The notes: a model not told the origin generated them from the sequence alone. A stretch of DNA of 26,336 nt from a virus (IMGVR_UViG_3300027797_000119:1-26336), one strand, 5' to 3'; positions 5,832-14,512 are shown, numbered from the stretch's first letter. Numbers and translations: made by a program.

Positions 5832-7291
5832 GTTCCGACGAAGTAAAAGTAAAGTTTGTCGCGGACACGACTGGCCTACAGAATGTCACCGTACCAAACC
5901 AGATCCCTGCGTCTGGCGGTGGCGCTAGTGGCGGCTCTGGATCTGGTGGTCGCGTTTCTGGCGGTACTCCTAGTGGCTCTGGTAACAACGGACAAACCCC
6001 ACCAAAGCGCCGGGATAGGGCTTCCTTCCCCTGGGAGCAAGGATGGGGGAATGAATTCAGCAAAGACATTACCGCTCAATTCTCTGGTATGCTATCTGGC
6101 ATCAATCTTGTTGGAGTGGCATGGGATGGAGCAAGGATGGCGGCAGAGAAGTATGTTGAGATGGTTAAATTGGGTGTAGAATATTCCCAGAAGATTGAAA
6201 AGGTTTCCCGCACTACTGGACTTTCAGCAGAAGAAATCCAGAAGTACGGTTACGCCGCCCAGATGTCTGGGGTTTCGTTTGAAACATTCGCAAATGCGAT
6301 GTCTAACGCCAACAAGGAACTTGGTAAACTTACCTTATACGGCGGCACAAGCATCATTGCCCTATCAAAACTTGGCATCAATGTAGACAGCGTAAAGAAC
6401 CACAGCGTAGGAGCCATCGATGTTCTGAAGAAGATGGCCGACGCCTACAAGAAACACGCCGAGACCGCCGAGATGGCCGCCCTGGGCAACCAGTTGTTCG
6501 GTGGATCATTCAAGGACATGATTCCTATGCTCCGCAATGGAAGCGCTGAAATCGAGCGTATTGCCGCCGCCGCACCTGTTGTAAATTCACAGACCATCTC
6601 TGCCTCTGCGGCACTTGGTCGATCTGGAACACAGATTGCTGAGACTGTTGGAGCAACATTGGCAGAAGACATCTCTGGATATAGCCGCGCTGAATCTATT
6701 TCAGCCGATAGGATGTCTGGCAGGGTTTCGTCTGGTGATGTCACGGCAAAGGAAGCAGTTGATAAACTGCTCCAACCAGCAAATCGCGGAATTCTTGCAA
6801 CCCTTACCAACTCCGCTTCAAGGTTTGGTGATTACGCAACAGCCTTTTTTTCACCAGGCAAAGCGCTAACAGACGAGGCAACTGGAACCAGCCTTGGCGC
6901 TGGAGCCGCTCGCTTTAACGCCGCAGAGGGCATCCGTGGCGCCGGGGAAGACACTAAGACAGTCCGTGATCGCTTCCTTGCTATGCGTGGTGGCAAGTTG
7001 GAAAATCTTTCTGAATCCGACAAGGCGATTATGAGCGCATTTGACGATAAACTGAAGGATGAAGGAAAGATGAGCCTTCAGGGTGGCGTCTTCCAGGCGG
7101 CGTCCAAGATGCAACAGGTTGGTGGCGGTGATGTACTTTCTGCCATTTCGCGTGTTGACTTGCAGGAAAAGATTGAGGGTAATACCCGGAGGATGGCTGA
7201 TGCTATGGACAACCTCCTTAACAAGAATCCTTTCGGTGGTGGCAACAACACACCTCCCCCTCCAGACACCAACGGCCCTCTAGCCAAATAA
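5828..7291 (+). CDS. Short tape measure protein
   Basis: A 487-aa protein whose central region matches tape-measure sequence style: YSQKIEKVSRTTGLSAEEIQ (about 119-138), then a G-V-S-F-E-T-F-A-N-A-M segment, ALSKLGINVDSVKN, and the pattern of a helix ending AALGNQLFGGSFKDMIPML (around 214-234). This pattern is shared by tape measures of many siphoviruses. Tape measures span the tail lumen and set its length; at roughly 1.5 angstrom per residue, 487 aa would imply a tail of about 70 nm, a family rule of thumb. Residues ~27-62 form an extreme Gly/Ser/Pro linker, and the C-terminus is Gly/Asn/Pro-rich. No clear transmembrane segment or hydrolase domain is visible. It starts in an ATGA overlap with the chaperone candidate. 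Confidence 0.65.
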   Translation: MSSDEVKVKFVADTTGLQNVTVPNQIPASGGGASGGSGSGGRVSGGTPSGSGNNGQTPPKRRDRASFPWEQGWGNEFSKDITAQFSGMLSGINLVGVAWDGARMAAEKYVEMVKLGVEYSQKIEKVSRTTGLSAEEIQKYGYAAQMSGVSFETFANAMSNANKELGKLTLYGGTSIIALSKLGINVDSVKNHSVGAIDVLKKMADAYKKHAETAEMAALGNQLFGGSFKDMIPMLRNGSAEIERIAAAAPVVNSQTISASAALGRSGTQIAETVGATLAEDISGYSRAESISADRMSGRVSSGDVTAKEAVDKLLQPANRGILATLTNSASRFGDYATAFFSPGKALTDEATGTSLGAGAARFNAAEGIRGAGEDTKTVRDRFLAMRGGKLENLSESDKAIMSAFDDKLKDEGKMSLQGGVFQAASKMQQVGGGDVLSAISRVDLQEKIEGNTRRMADAMDNLLNKNPFGGGNNTPPPPDTNGPLAK

Positions 7292-7293
7292 CC

Positions 7294-8223
7294 ATGTCAT
7301 TCCCGATCTTCCAGCCCAGCGCGATTACCTTCAAGGAGTTTGGAGAGAAACTCGCTTCCACCTATGTGATGGATAAGAACTGGACTATATCGCACGACGG
7401 CTTCGGCCTCAAGACGATGCAGTTGAAGTTCACCGCAGACTCGGACAAGTCCTACGATATCGCCACCGATTTCAAGCGCGGTGACTCACCGCCGATCACC
7501 AATATGGAGAACATGACGCTCCATAAGGCGGTTGCATCAACGAACAATGGCATCGTTACCGTTACGGCAGAATACTGTGGTATTGACGGATCTTCCGACT
7601 CTACGGTCACGCAAGTCCAGGTATCCAGCGCCACATCACAGGAAGCCATTGAGACGCACCCTAACTTCACCAAGGTTCAATGCGCCGCAATTGGTAACGG
7701 AATCCCCCTCGCTGGCCCTGCGGCCTATATCTACGCGAACGAAAGCGATAAGTCAAAGAACCCAAACAAGGCTCACTTCTCACTTGTTACTACTAACGCA
7801 ACACAGGTACAACAGTATCAGTTCGTCGGGTTCCTGCCCTCTCGCGATCTATCAGAAGATGTTAACCTAAAGGCTGGCATTAAGGCTTACTTTAAACCGG
7901 GCGTAACTCTGCGTTGCCTTGCATACACCAACAGCGCAGAAACGGCTCAAAAGACCGTGCTTCGCGTTGGATGGGCTAACCTTGGCAACATTGGAGCCAT
8001 CGTTCTCCCGGCTCCATACAACAGCCTACTTGATAATTTTGACTCGGAACTACCGCTCACATTGCCAAACGGCATTGAGCGAAATCGAACCTACCTATGC
8101 ACAAGTGCATCCGTTGAAGTGTTCGGTGGCCTCTACAAGGTCCAGGCTGATCTTATGATGTCTGGTATTATTGGATGGGATACGGACATCTATCCTTTCG
8201 ACGAAACTAGCCCTCACGACTAA
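7294..8223 (+). CDS. Distal tail structural protein (Dit position)
   Basis: A 309-aa protein directly downstream of the tape measure, where distal tail or baseplate hub proteins lie. It is beta-rich throughout: LKTMQLKFTADSDKSYDIAT near the N-terminus, NGIVTVTAEYCGIDGSSDST, a central QYQFVGFLPSRDLSED, and a C-terminal EVFGGLYKVQADLMMSGIIG. No enzymatic motif is present. The start is three bases after the previous stop without a Shine-Dalgarno, so translation is probably by re-initiation; the stop overlaps the next ATG (TAATG). Distal tail protein is the best guess from order; I do not recognise the family, and a tail tip subunit is equally possible. Confidence 0.4.
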   Translation: MSFPIFQPSAITFKEFGEKLASTYVMDKNWTISHDGFGLKTMQLKFTADSDKSYDIATDFKRGDSPPITNMENMTLHKAVASTNNGIVTVTAEYCGIDGSSDSTVTQVQVSSATSQEAIETHPNFTKVQCAAIGNGIPLAGPAAYIYANESDKSKNPNKAHFSLVTTNATQVQQYQFVGFLPSRDLSEDVNLKAGIKAYFKPGVTLRCLAYTNSAETAQKTVLRVGWANLGNIGAIVLPAPYNSLLDNFDSELPLTLPNGIERNRTYLCTSASVEVFGGLYKVQADLMMSGIIGWDTDIYPFDETSPHD

Positions 8224-10619
8224 TGGGACTAGAAGGCTTTTCAAACAACGCCTCTGGGGGTATGTCCCCTGGAGATCACCTGTACGCAAAGACTTTCAAC
8301 AAGTTGGCGGCATCGGCTGACAAGGCGCAAGTTGGCCCATCAGATGGGGTGTTATTTACCTCTAACAACGGCGGCGTTGGTATGTACATCCCACAGGGCG
8401 TACAGGACAATCAAGGTGGCATACTTCAGCAGTTCCAGATTGTAGTTGAACCTTATGCCGTAGGAACCAACACAACTGGATTTTCAATCATCCGGGTTGT
8501 AAAGGGCGAGGTAGTTTGGTGTCCTAAACTCCTTCAAGAGGAATCACCAATCCCGGTTCCACTACCCCCTGCTTGCACCAGCCAGACAACCATTGAGAAC
8601 TGGTTTGCGCTCCCAACCTTCCCAATCATCGACGATGAGAATGCCATCTTCATCGGTGATGGTGGCATCCGTGTTCCAAAGGTTTCTGGTATCCCTATTG
8701 GTATTTTTATCTTTAAGGCAACCAATCTCCCATTTGATCTAGACCCAATCATCGTAGCCGTACCAGACTATGTACCTACTTGCCCAGTTACATTCCCTGG
8801 AGCGCCTCCTGTCCCCCTTGCCACTTGGGAAGTTGTAAAGGTTGGTAGCGTTATCTATGTAGCGCCAGACCCAGAGGCTGACCCGCCTATTGAAGGCGGG
8901 TGGGAGATCACACAGAACTTCATCGGCTCAATGACTCTGCCTGGAGATGGTGGTGGAACAAGCACACCTCAAAGCGTCCTCCCGGCGCAACTAGGAGACG
9001 GTTCTGGTCGGACGCTCAACGCCTCTCCGTTCCAATGCTTTATTGAAAATATTAACGGATTCCGCTATCTTCGCATAGCAACAGGTACGGTGTCCTACAG
9101 TTCAAGCAATATGCCCCTTATCAGCGGTGGGGCATTTACGCACACCAAACAGGCTTGGTTTAAGAAGATTCAAATCTGCCCAAGTGGTTCTCGTACCAGT
9201 TACGAAGAAATGTTTCCCAATCCATACTTTGACCCAGACCCAACATTTTCAAATCAGACTATGGAAGAAGGTGGTGGCTATCGTCTTTTTGATACTAACG
9301 ATCCTGTTATCCTCTACGCCTTTAAATGGGATGTGGATGTTGGTGTGCCACCCTTCAGCGAAAGTTCAGTAGTAAATACAGGTCTACCAACCCTAGGTTT
9401 GTTTGCCCAAAGCAATCCAGGTGACATTAACAAGGTCGAGGTTGACCCCGGCCCCTCTATCTACGAGCAGACTATGAATATCCAGAAGATGGCTGGATAC
9501 GATCACTTGCCAGCGCCATTCCCAGATAGCGATTGGGGGCATTGTCATACTACTTGGCTTAACCCTCGTAAGATTGGTTATAACTACAAGGCGATTGCTA
9601 CCATAATCCCGGCTGGGTCTGGAGTGTTTGAGTGTTATGTAGCGTATGAACAGCCTGGAGTTCCAGGGGTGTGTAACACCATTCAGAATATCAATCTACT
9701 GGGAGAGGCTATGGCTGGTGCAATTGTTTTCTCATACAATGGAATACCGTCACCAATTCCATTCTCAGTTATCTGGGATTACACATCAACCTCTTCTATT
9801 GGCCCAGATGCGCTAAACCTCTTTCGATCGCTCAACGCCATCCCAGAACTAACCGGGAATGTACAGGTATCTGGTAATGACGGATTTTTCTATGTAACAT
9901 TTGTCAATGCCTTACAGGGACTCCCAATCGACCTTATCACCGCTAACACAAGTGGAGTTGTTAGGTATAATTACAGGTTTGAACTTATCCAGTACCACAC
10001 CGGGAACCTTGATCTAACCTCTCCAATGCAGATGGGTATGACCCAGTTGATGAATGAGGAAGACCTTACGGAAGAAGATGACCCTTACAACAAGAACAAG
10101 AACAGTAGCCCTGCTTGGGATATGATTGTCAACCGTGACGATTGCAAAGCCTGTAAGGACTTCTCTGGCGATGTCACGACAGATGGTGTGTTCAATATGA
10201 CTGGAGCCGTAGCCAATAATCCAGACTTCACCATTATCGGTGGTTGTACCGGGTCTGTCTGTGAGCATCCGTTCCAGGTCAACATTGACTCCGTTGAAGA
10301 AGGAACCACCTACTACTCCGTATGCTCTGGTACGGTTAATAACAAGATCCCGGATGACATCGATGCGGCCTTCACGATGGCAGACGGAGACTTGGTATGG
10401 ATTCGTTGCGAGGCTGAACAGTCTGGTTCTTATGAATATCCTAAGACTGTTACCGTTCAACACGGAACAACTATGCCAGTAGATACCAATACCTATGGCT
10501 ACATCAAGGTTGCCAAACTTGTTGGAACGACGATTGAACAGTATGTCACAGGTTCCCTCTGGACTGACCGCATCAAACTTGGAACCAATACGGCGAACTA
10601 TTACTTCGCACGAGTCTGA
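8223..10619 (+). CDS. Large tail protein with repeated beta modules
   Basis: A 798-aa virion protein of the tail tip or fibre region. The N-terminus (residues 14-60) has SPGDHLYAKTFNKLAASADK followed by a Gly/Asn-rich turn, typical of phage tail attachment proteins. Three degenerate modules recur at about 70-101, 269-292 and 683-706: a start with FQ(I/C/V), a beta strand, a Gly turn, a second strand and a final G-(T/E)-V. The middle is Pro-rich. The C-terminal 110 residues end in KLGTNTANYYFARV, a beta end. DDCKACKDFS (about 637-646) and VCSGTV near the C-terminus contain Cys residues. No hydrolase or pectate-lyase repeat is recognisable. The start overlaps the preceding stop, and the next gene starts in TGATG. 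Confidence 0.5.
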   Translation: MGLEGFSNNASGGMSPGDHLYAKTFNKLAASADKAQVGPSDGVLFTSNNGGVGMYIPQGVQDNQGGILQQFQIVVEPYAVGTNTTGFSIIRVVKGEVVWCPKLLQEESPIPVPLPPACTSQTTIENWFALPTFPIIDDENAIFIGDGGIRVPKVSGIPIGIFIFKATNLPFDLDPIIVAVPDYVPTCPVTFPGAPPVPLATWEVVKVGSVIYVAPDPEADPPIEGGWEITQNFIGSMTLPGDGGGTSTPQSVLPAQLGDGSGRTLNASPFQCFIENINGFRYLRIATGTVSYSSSNMPLISGGAFTHTKQAWFKKIQICPSGSRTSYEEMFPNPYFDPDPTFSNQTMEEGGGYRLFDTNDPVILYAFKWDVDVGVPPFSESSVVNTGLPTLGLFAQSNPGDINKVEVDPGPSIYEQTMNIQKMAGYDHLPAPFPDSDWGHCHTTWLNPRKIGYNYKAIATIIPAGSGVFECYVAYEQPGVPGVCNTIQNINLLGEAMAGAIVFSYNGIPSPIPFSVIWDYTSTSSIGPDALNLFRSLNAIPELTGNVQVSGNDGFFYVTFVNALQGLPIDLITANTSGVVRYNYRFELIQYHTGNLDLTSPMQMGMTQLMNEEDLTEEDDPYNKNKNSSPAWDMIVNRDDCKACKDFSGDVTTDGVFNMTGAVANNPDFTIIGGCTGSVCEHPFQVNIDSVEEGTTYYSVCSGTVNNKIPDDIDAAFTMADGDLVWIRCEAEQSGSYEYPKTVTVQHGTTMPVDTNTYGYIKVAKLVGTTIEQYVTGSLWTDRIKLGTNTANYYFARV

Positions 10620-11092
10620 TGAGTTATATCATCGGGACAGAGGAATATATAAGCACTTGGGGTGCTTTTAGGTCTGTGCTGTTCACGAATGGCACACAAA
10701 TCTTCCTTTACCCACCAGCGGGGTTTGTCCTTACTACTCATAACAAAGTTTTCCCTCCTGCACCTGGAGAGAGTCCATATACACCTCCTTATTTTACGCC
10801 AGACAGCGGAACACTTGTAAGACAAGACCCCAATTCTTTTACCCCATATATTGAGTTTGAGGCTAATCCATACGAACCTATGCAACCACCATCTTGGAGT
10901 GGCTACATCACCATCTATTTAGACCAAAGGGACTTCAAATATATGGTAGGCAAGACCCTAACTGCGGCGGCCACATCTGGAACCATTGATGCTAGTGCCG
11001 AACCCCCTTCAAGTCAGTACCTTTATACTAGCGTAGGGCAGGATTGGGGCTTCGGACTTACTGGCGTAGAGAAGTTCAAAGTGGTGACTTGA
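10619..11092 (+). CDS. Hypothetical virion protein between tail genes
   Basis: A 157-aa protein that I do not recognise. It starts in a TGATG overlap with the 798-aa tail gene and is followed by the fibre gene, so a structural or fibre-accessory role is likely. The sequence is rich in aromatic residues and Pro (LYPPAGFVLTTHN; PPAPGESPYTPPYFTPDSG; NPYEPMQPPSWSGY), with few charged residues and a strand-like YITIYLDQRDFKYMVG. There is no signal peptide and no transmembrane segment. The composition resembles small beta proteins decorating tails rather than an enzyme or a chaperone. Confidence 0.55.
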   Translation: MSYIIGTEEYISTWGAFRSVLFTNGTQIFLYPPAGFVLTTHNKVFPPAPGESPYTPPYFTPDSGTLVRQDPNSFTPYIEFEANPYEPMQPPSWSGYITIYLDQRDFKYMVGKTLTAAATSGTIDASAEPPSSQYLYTSVGQDWGFGLTGVEKFKVVT

Positions 11093-11110
11093 CCCCCTTT
11101 TGACAGGGGG
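11093..11110 (+). other. CCCCCT/AGGGGG hairpin between tail genes
   Basis: A perfect 6-bp stem (CCCCCT with AGGGGG) and a 6-nt loop immediately after the stop of the 157-aa gene, with no T-tract following. It is not a standard terminator. Its right arm lies inside the degenerate copy of the intergenic element, so folding would hide part of that element. Confidence 0.5.
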
Positions 11111-11113
11111 CAA
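11099..11113 (+). promoter_or_regulatory. Intergenic element, degenerate copy 4
   Basis: TTTGAC-AGG-GGGCAA matches the TTTGAC-N3-AGGCCA consensus at 10 of 12 fixed positions and lies 11 nt before the fibre ATG. Being in the only sizeable gap of this part of the late region, it fits the same pattern as the three exact copies, but alone it would not be convincing. Confidence 0.4.
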
Positions 11114-11124
11114 GGCTTAGGACT

Positions 11125-13665
11125 ATGGCTATCAATACCTACCGCTTTTGGATGGCAACCGATGCCAACCGCCTTCTTGCGAACCAGAACGCATTCATCC
11201 AGGCGTCCGCGCCTTCTTTCTATCAGGGCAATGTTGCTCAACTTGAACTTCACATCGTTGCGTCCGCTGGCGTAGGTACTGCCCCTGTTGAGGTTCCTTT
11301 CCCGGCTGGCGCCGCGATCAGCGTAGCCGTAGGCGATACCAACACCTACCCTACTGGTGGTACTTGGTCTTTGATGGTTGATACTACGGAAACAGATTCT
11401 GTACCCTACAACGCAACTACCTCACAGGTGTCCGTTGCCCTGAACGCCCTTACGGAAGTATCGTCCGAAGGTGGCTTAACCGTCTCTAAGACTGGCGACG
11501 GCTACTCGATCACCTGGAACACTTATGGCCTCAAACCTTCCATCGGCATCGGCTCCGATACCCTCACCCCCTCCTCCTACGAGTCCATCAGCCTCGTCCA
11601 AACTGGTAGTGCCGAACATAGGCAGATTGTTTTTGTTGAACTGCGCCAAAATCCGATTGCTCTAGGTGTAGTCTGGACTGCCCTTCCCACCCCATCTGTT
11701 AGCGTATCCGAAGTCCAGGCTTGGAATGGCACCAACAGTATCTGGCGGGTGACCATCAACCCCCAGCCTAGGGCCGGGACGATGACCATCTCCTACGGTA
11801 GCAAGACGGCCATCGTGGCCTACAACGCAAGCACCTCTTCAATCGCCAGCCTGTTGTCTCCAGCCCAAGTATTTTCCACCGGGCAGTACCAATGGGACAT
11901 CGCCATTGCCGAGGACAGCGTCCTTACTGCGGTTGGAAGTCTTGTTGGTTACAACGGCTTTTCTGGATCTATCAACTTCGCCACGGCAGAGTGCCACCAG
12001 TTCCTCGCTGGCGCTGAACGCAAGTCTACCGTACTTGAGGTTTCAATCAGCCTAGACGGCAAGCGGTACACGCTGATCCAGACGCCTTGCAATGTCTTTG
12101 CTGATGTTGTTTCCGACGGCGTACTCGTCCCGCTACCCCTTGGTACGGCTATGTCCGAACAGGTTGCCAATGCTCGCTTCGTGCGCCGCGATGTAGACCA
12201 AAACCCGGATAGCATCACGCAGGATATGATTTGGCAGAACCTCGGTGTCGATACGCTCGGTTCCGATGTTGTTGGCGCACTTAACCTAGCGGACTCTCCT
12301 TCGGCGGCCAATCCGTTTGCTACGATTTACGACCTCGCTGGCCTTGGAGCCACTTGGGGCAACATCACCGGGACGCTCTCTGACCAGACTGATCTCCAGT
12401 TAGCCCTAGACAACAAGTACGATGCCAGCAATCCGTCTAACTTTATCCAGGAGGCCAATGTCGATGGGAACCTCTATGGTCGTATGAACGGTATGTGGGA
12501 GGTTGTCCCAAGCCTTACTGGATATGCAACGGAGTCTTGGGTTACTTCGCAGGGTTATCTCGGCTCAACTGGCGGGACTGTAACAGACGGTAGTATTGCC
12601 CTACAAAGCACATCAAACACTAATTATGCTTATCTAAACGAAGGTAGTATTTTCTTCTCTCAGACACACAACATATCTGGGGAAGGTTGTCAGTATGGTG
12701 TCAGCGGAGTCCGTATTTGGAATGACCAACTGCAAGAAGGCGGGTTCTCAGTATATGGACTAAAGTTCTTTGACGGAACCACTCAGACTACTGCGGCCAC
12801 TTCGTTCGATCCTACTGGATACGCTACGGAGTCGTGGGTTCAGTCCCAGGGCTATCTCACTTCTGTTCCACCGCCCGCTTTAACTGGCCTTACCAGCGAT
12901 ATCAGTTGGGACAACTACTCCAATACTGGCCGATTTTTAATTACGGGTGGGAGTAGTCCCGATGGAATGTTTTTCTCTGCTCGTTTTAATTTTGATACTT
13001 TTGTTCCTAATCAGCCAAGCACCGGCGATTTCTGGTTCAACGGTACGGATTTTTTCTATCAAGGCGGCGGGGTAAAGACGATTGCCTCGCAAACCTGGGT
13101 TACCAGCCAAGGTTACGCTACCACAGGCCAACTTTCTGGATACGCCCTGCTTGCTGGTGCTACCTTTACTGGGAAGGTCAACACGACAGTCACGGCCACG
13201 ACCGCGCCGATTAACATCGGATCGCAACTTACTGCACCGACTACTACTGTCGCTGGAGATGTTTGGATTGGTGCTAATATCAATTACAAGTCTTGGGATG
13301 GTATCACAAAAGCCGTAGCCAACACCAACACGACAAACCAGTTCACCCAAGGGCAAGCGATTACGGTGAACTCTGCGGTCAACGCATTCCGCATCAACCA
13401 GCAAGGCACAGGCCCAGCGTTGGTTGTTGAGGACAGCGTATCGCCAGACGCTACGCCATTCGTCATCGATGCGAACGGCAAGGTTGGCGTAGGCGTCGCC
13501 CCGGACGCTACTGCGGCCATCAAGGTTGATGCCAACGGCATCTCGTTCAACGGACTGGTGTTCAACCCGACGGCTACCGCCGCACATACTGGAGGCTCAG
13601 ACACCCTAGACCTCCTAGTCACCATCAACGGAACCAACTACCGTCTCGGTCTTCGCCCCGCTTAA
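11125..13665 (+). CDS. Tail fibre / receptor-binding protein
   Basis: An 846-aa fibre. Residues ~79-133 and ~217-287 are two copies of a beta module with the well-known order: G-T-(W/M)-x-(L/I), then a short strand, (P/A)YNA(T/S)TSxx, a helix, and a later strand (YSITW; YQWDIA). Residues 300-345 carry a short domain with LEVSISLDGKRYTLIQTP. From ~466 onwards come three copies of the fibre repeat E/T-(S/T)-WV-(T/Q)-SQGY at about 466, 565 and 655, typical of trimeric fibres. The C-terminus (VDANGISFNGLVFNPT... NGTNYRLGLRPA) is a beta tip probably contacting the host. The start at 11125 has no strong Shine-Dalgarno. The next gene begins 3 nt after its stop. Confidence 0.78.
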   Translation: MAINTYRFWMATDANRLLANQNAFIQASAPSFYQGNVAQLELHIVASAGVGTAPVEVPFPAGAAISVAVGDTNTYPTGGTWSLMVDTTETDSVPYNATTSQVSVALNALTEVSSEGGLTVSKTGDGYSITWNTYGLKPSIGIGSDTLTPSSYESISLVQTGSAEHRQIVFVELRQNPIALGVVWTALPTPSVSVSEVQAWNGTNSIWRVTINPQPRAGTMTISYGSKTAIVAYNASTSSIASLLSPAQVFSTGQYQWDIAIAEDSVLTAVGSLVGYNGFSGSINFATAECHQFLAGAERKSTVLEVSISLDGKRYTLIQTPCNVFADVVSDGVLVPLPLGTAMSEQVANARFVRRDVDQNPDSITQDMIWQNLGVDTLGSDVVGALNLADSPSAANPFATIYDLAGLGATWGNITGTLSDQTDLQLALDNKYDASNPSNFIQEANVDGNLYGRMNGMWEVVPSLTGYATESWVTSQGYLGSTGGTVTDGSIALQSTSNTNYAYLNEGSIFFSQTHNISGEGCQYGVSGVRIWNDQLQEGGFSVYGLKFFDGTTQTTAATSFDPTGYATESWVQSQGYLTSVPPPALTGLTSDISWDNYSNTGRFLITGGSSPDGMFFSARFNFDTFVPNQPSTGDFWFNGTDFFYQGGGVKTIASQTWVTSQGYATTGQLSGYALLAGATFTGKVNTTVTATTAPINIGSQLTAPTTTVAGDVWIGANINYKSWDGITKAVANTNTTNQFTQGQAITVNSAVNAFRINQQGTGPALVVEDSVSPDATPFVIDANGKVGVGVAPDATAAIKVDANGISFNGLVFNPTATAAHTGGSDTLDLLVTINGTNYRLGLRPA
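12520..13127 (+). repeat. Three dispersed repeats within the fibre gene
   Basis: Copies at about 12520-12560, 12817-12857 and 13085-13127 encode versions of GYATESWVTSQGYL. The first two are also close in nucleotide sequence (GGATAYGCWACGGAGTCKTGGG). They flank unrelated segments, so recombination between copies could exchange or delete fibre segments. The protein-level repeat is a known fibre feature; the recombination idea is inference. Confidence 0.65.
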
Positions 13666-13668
13666 TTT

Positions 13669-13797
13669 ATGATCCTCGCGCTCATCTCCCTGGTCATCGG
13701 CTTCATCGGTGGCTTTATTGCTGGCGTCAAAAACGCCGACAGTTCCAAACTCTCCAAGAGCAAAGAACTCCTGGATGCCCTCAAGGGCAAGAAGTAA
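13669..13797 (+). CDS. 42-aa single-helix membrane peptide
   Basis: A short gene starting 3 nt after the fibre stop and ending 4 nt before the lipoprotein ATG. The peptide has a clear hydrophobic helix at residues 1-20 (ILALISLVIGFIGGFIAGV) followed by a polar, Lys-rich tail with DSSKLSKSKELLDALKGKK. The helix contains three Gly-rich turns of the G-x-x-x-G kind. A single membrane helix with a basic tail is predicted to put the tail in the cytoplasm. Its place at the head of the lysis cassette suggests a lysis accessory, pinholin-like peptide or antiholin; no family is recognised. The tight fit between neighbours and good codon use argue that it is real. Confidence 0.6.
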   Translation: MILALISLVIGFIGGFIAGVKNADSSKLSKSKELLDALKGKK

Positions 13798-13801
13798 TCC
13801 C

Positions 13802-14512
13802 ATGTGGCGCACCCTTCCAGTTGTCCTGCTGGTTGGGTGCGCTACGACTTCTGATCTCCCCAAGCAACCCGACGCCCCTACTAACGAGGGCATCGTTGCC
13901 ACGGTTGGCAAGGAGTGGGATACGGCCGATCAGAAGGTGGCCGCTTCTATCTCCGTAGCCCGCGAGAACTCCACCAAGCCAGAAGTGGTCAAGGCTGAGA
14001 CCAGCGTTGCCCTTTCCTATCTCCCGGTTCCCAAGCCAGAGGAACTAGCGCTTGCCCGCCAGCGGGCTACCAAGGCCGACCAGAAGGACTACGCCCAGGC
14101 TGAAGCCTTTGGGAAGAAACTCCTCACCAAGATAGACGCCGACTGGGCTAAGGTTCAGGCAGACTCTGCCGAGGCCAAGCGGGTCTCTGGACTGAAGGAC
14201 AAGCGCATCGAGGAATTAACGCAGGAGGTCGTCCGCGTTAAACAGGAAGCCAGTAATAACATCTGGACGCTGACAGGTGCGGGCCTCGCCGTGATCGGTG
14301 GCCTAGCCTGTGCCTTTGCCTCCCCCCGCATCGGTATCCCCATCCTTCTGGCTGGAGCCTTCTGCGGCGCCATTCCCTTTATCATCGATTCCCCTTACTT
14401 CGCTTACATTGCTGGTGGTACGCTCCTCGCCGTCGCTGGCCTGGGCATCTACTGGCTCTGGGATAAAGTTAGGGACTCGGTCAATAACGATGTCCCCCCC
14501 TCCCCCCAGTAA
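13802..14512 (+). CDS. Lipoprotein with C-terminal membrane helices, spanin-like
   Basis: A 236-aa protein beginning MWRTLPVVLLVGCATT: a very short signal with a canonical lipobox L-V-G-C, modified Cys13 and Ala at +2, which would direct it to the outer membrane under the E. coli Lol rule. Residues ~80-150 are charged and predicted helical/coiled coil (EELALARQRATKADQKDY; LKDKRIEELTQEVVRVKQ). Then come three membrane helices at about 154-173, 177-195 and 199-220, and a short Pro-rich tail. A lipoprotein end plus an inner-membrane end joined by a periplasmic coil is the design of a unimolecular spanin (T1 gp11 type), which fuses the two membranes in the last step of lysis. Known u-spanins have a single C-terminal helix, so three is unusual. 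Neighbouring holin genes support a lysis role. Confidence 0.6.
   Translation: MWRTLPVVLLVGCATTSDLPKQPDAPTNEGIVATVGKEWDTADQKVAASISVARENSTKPEVVKAETSVALSYLPVPKPEELALARQRATKADQKDYAQAEAFGKKLLTKIDADWAKVQADSAEAKRVSGLKDKRIEELTQEVVRVKQEASNNIWTLTGAGLAVIGGLACAFASPRIGIPILLAGAFCGAIPFIIDSPYFAYIAGGTLLAVAGLGIYWLWDKVRDSVNNDVPPSPQ

Noticed and set aside
12937-13587. 216-codon minus frame opposite the fibre gene
   Set aside because: Arg-rich shadow of the fibre repeats; no start signal and no homology-like pattern.
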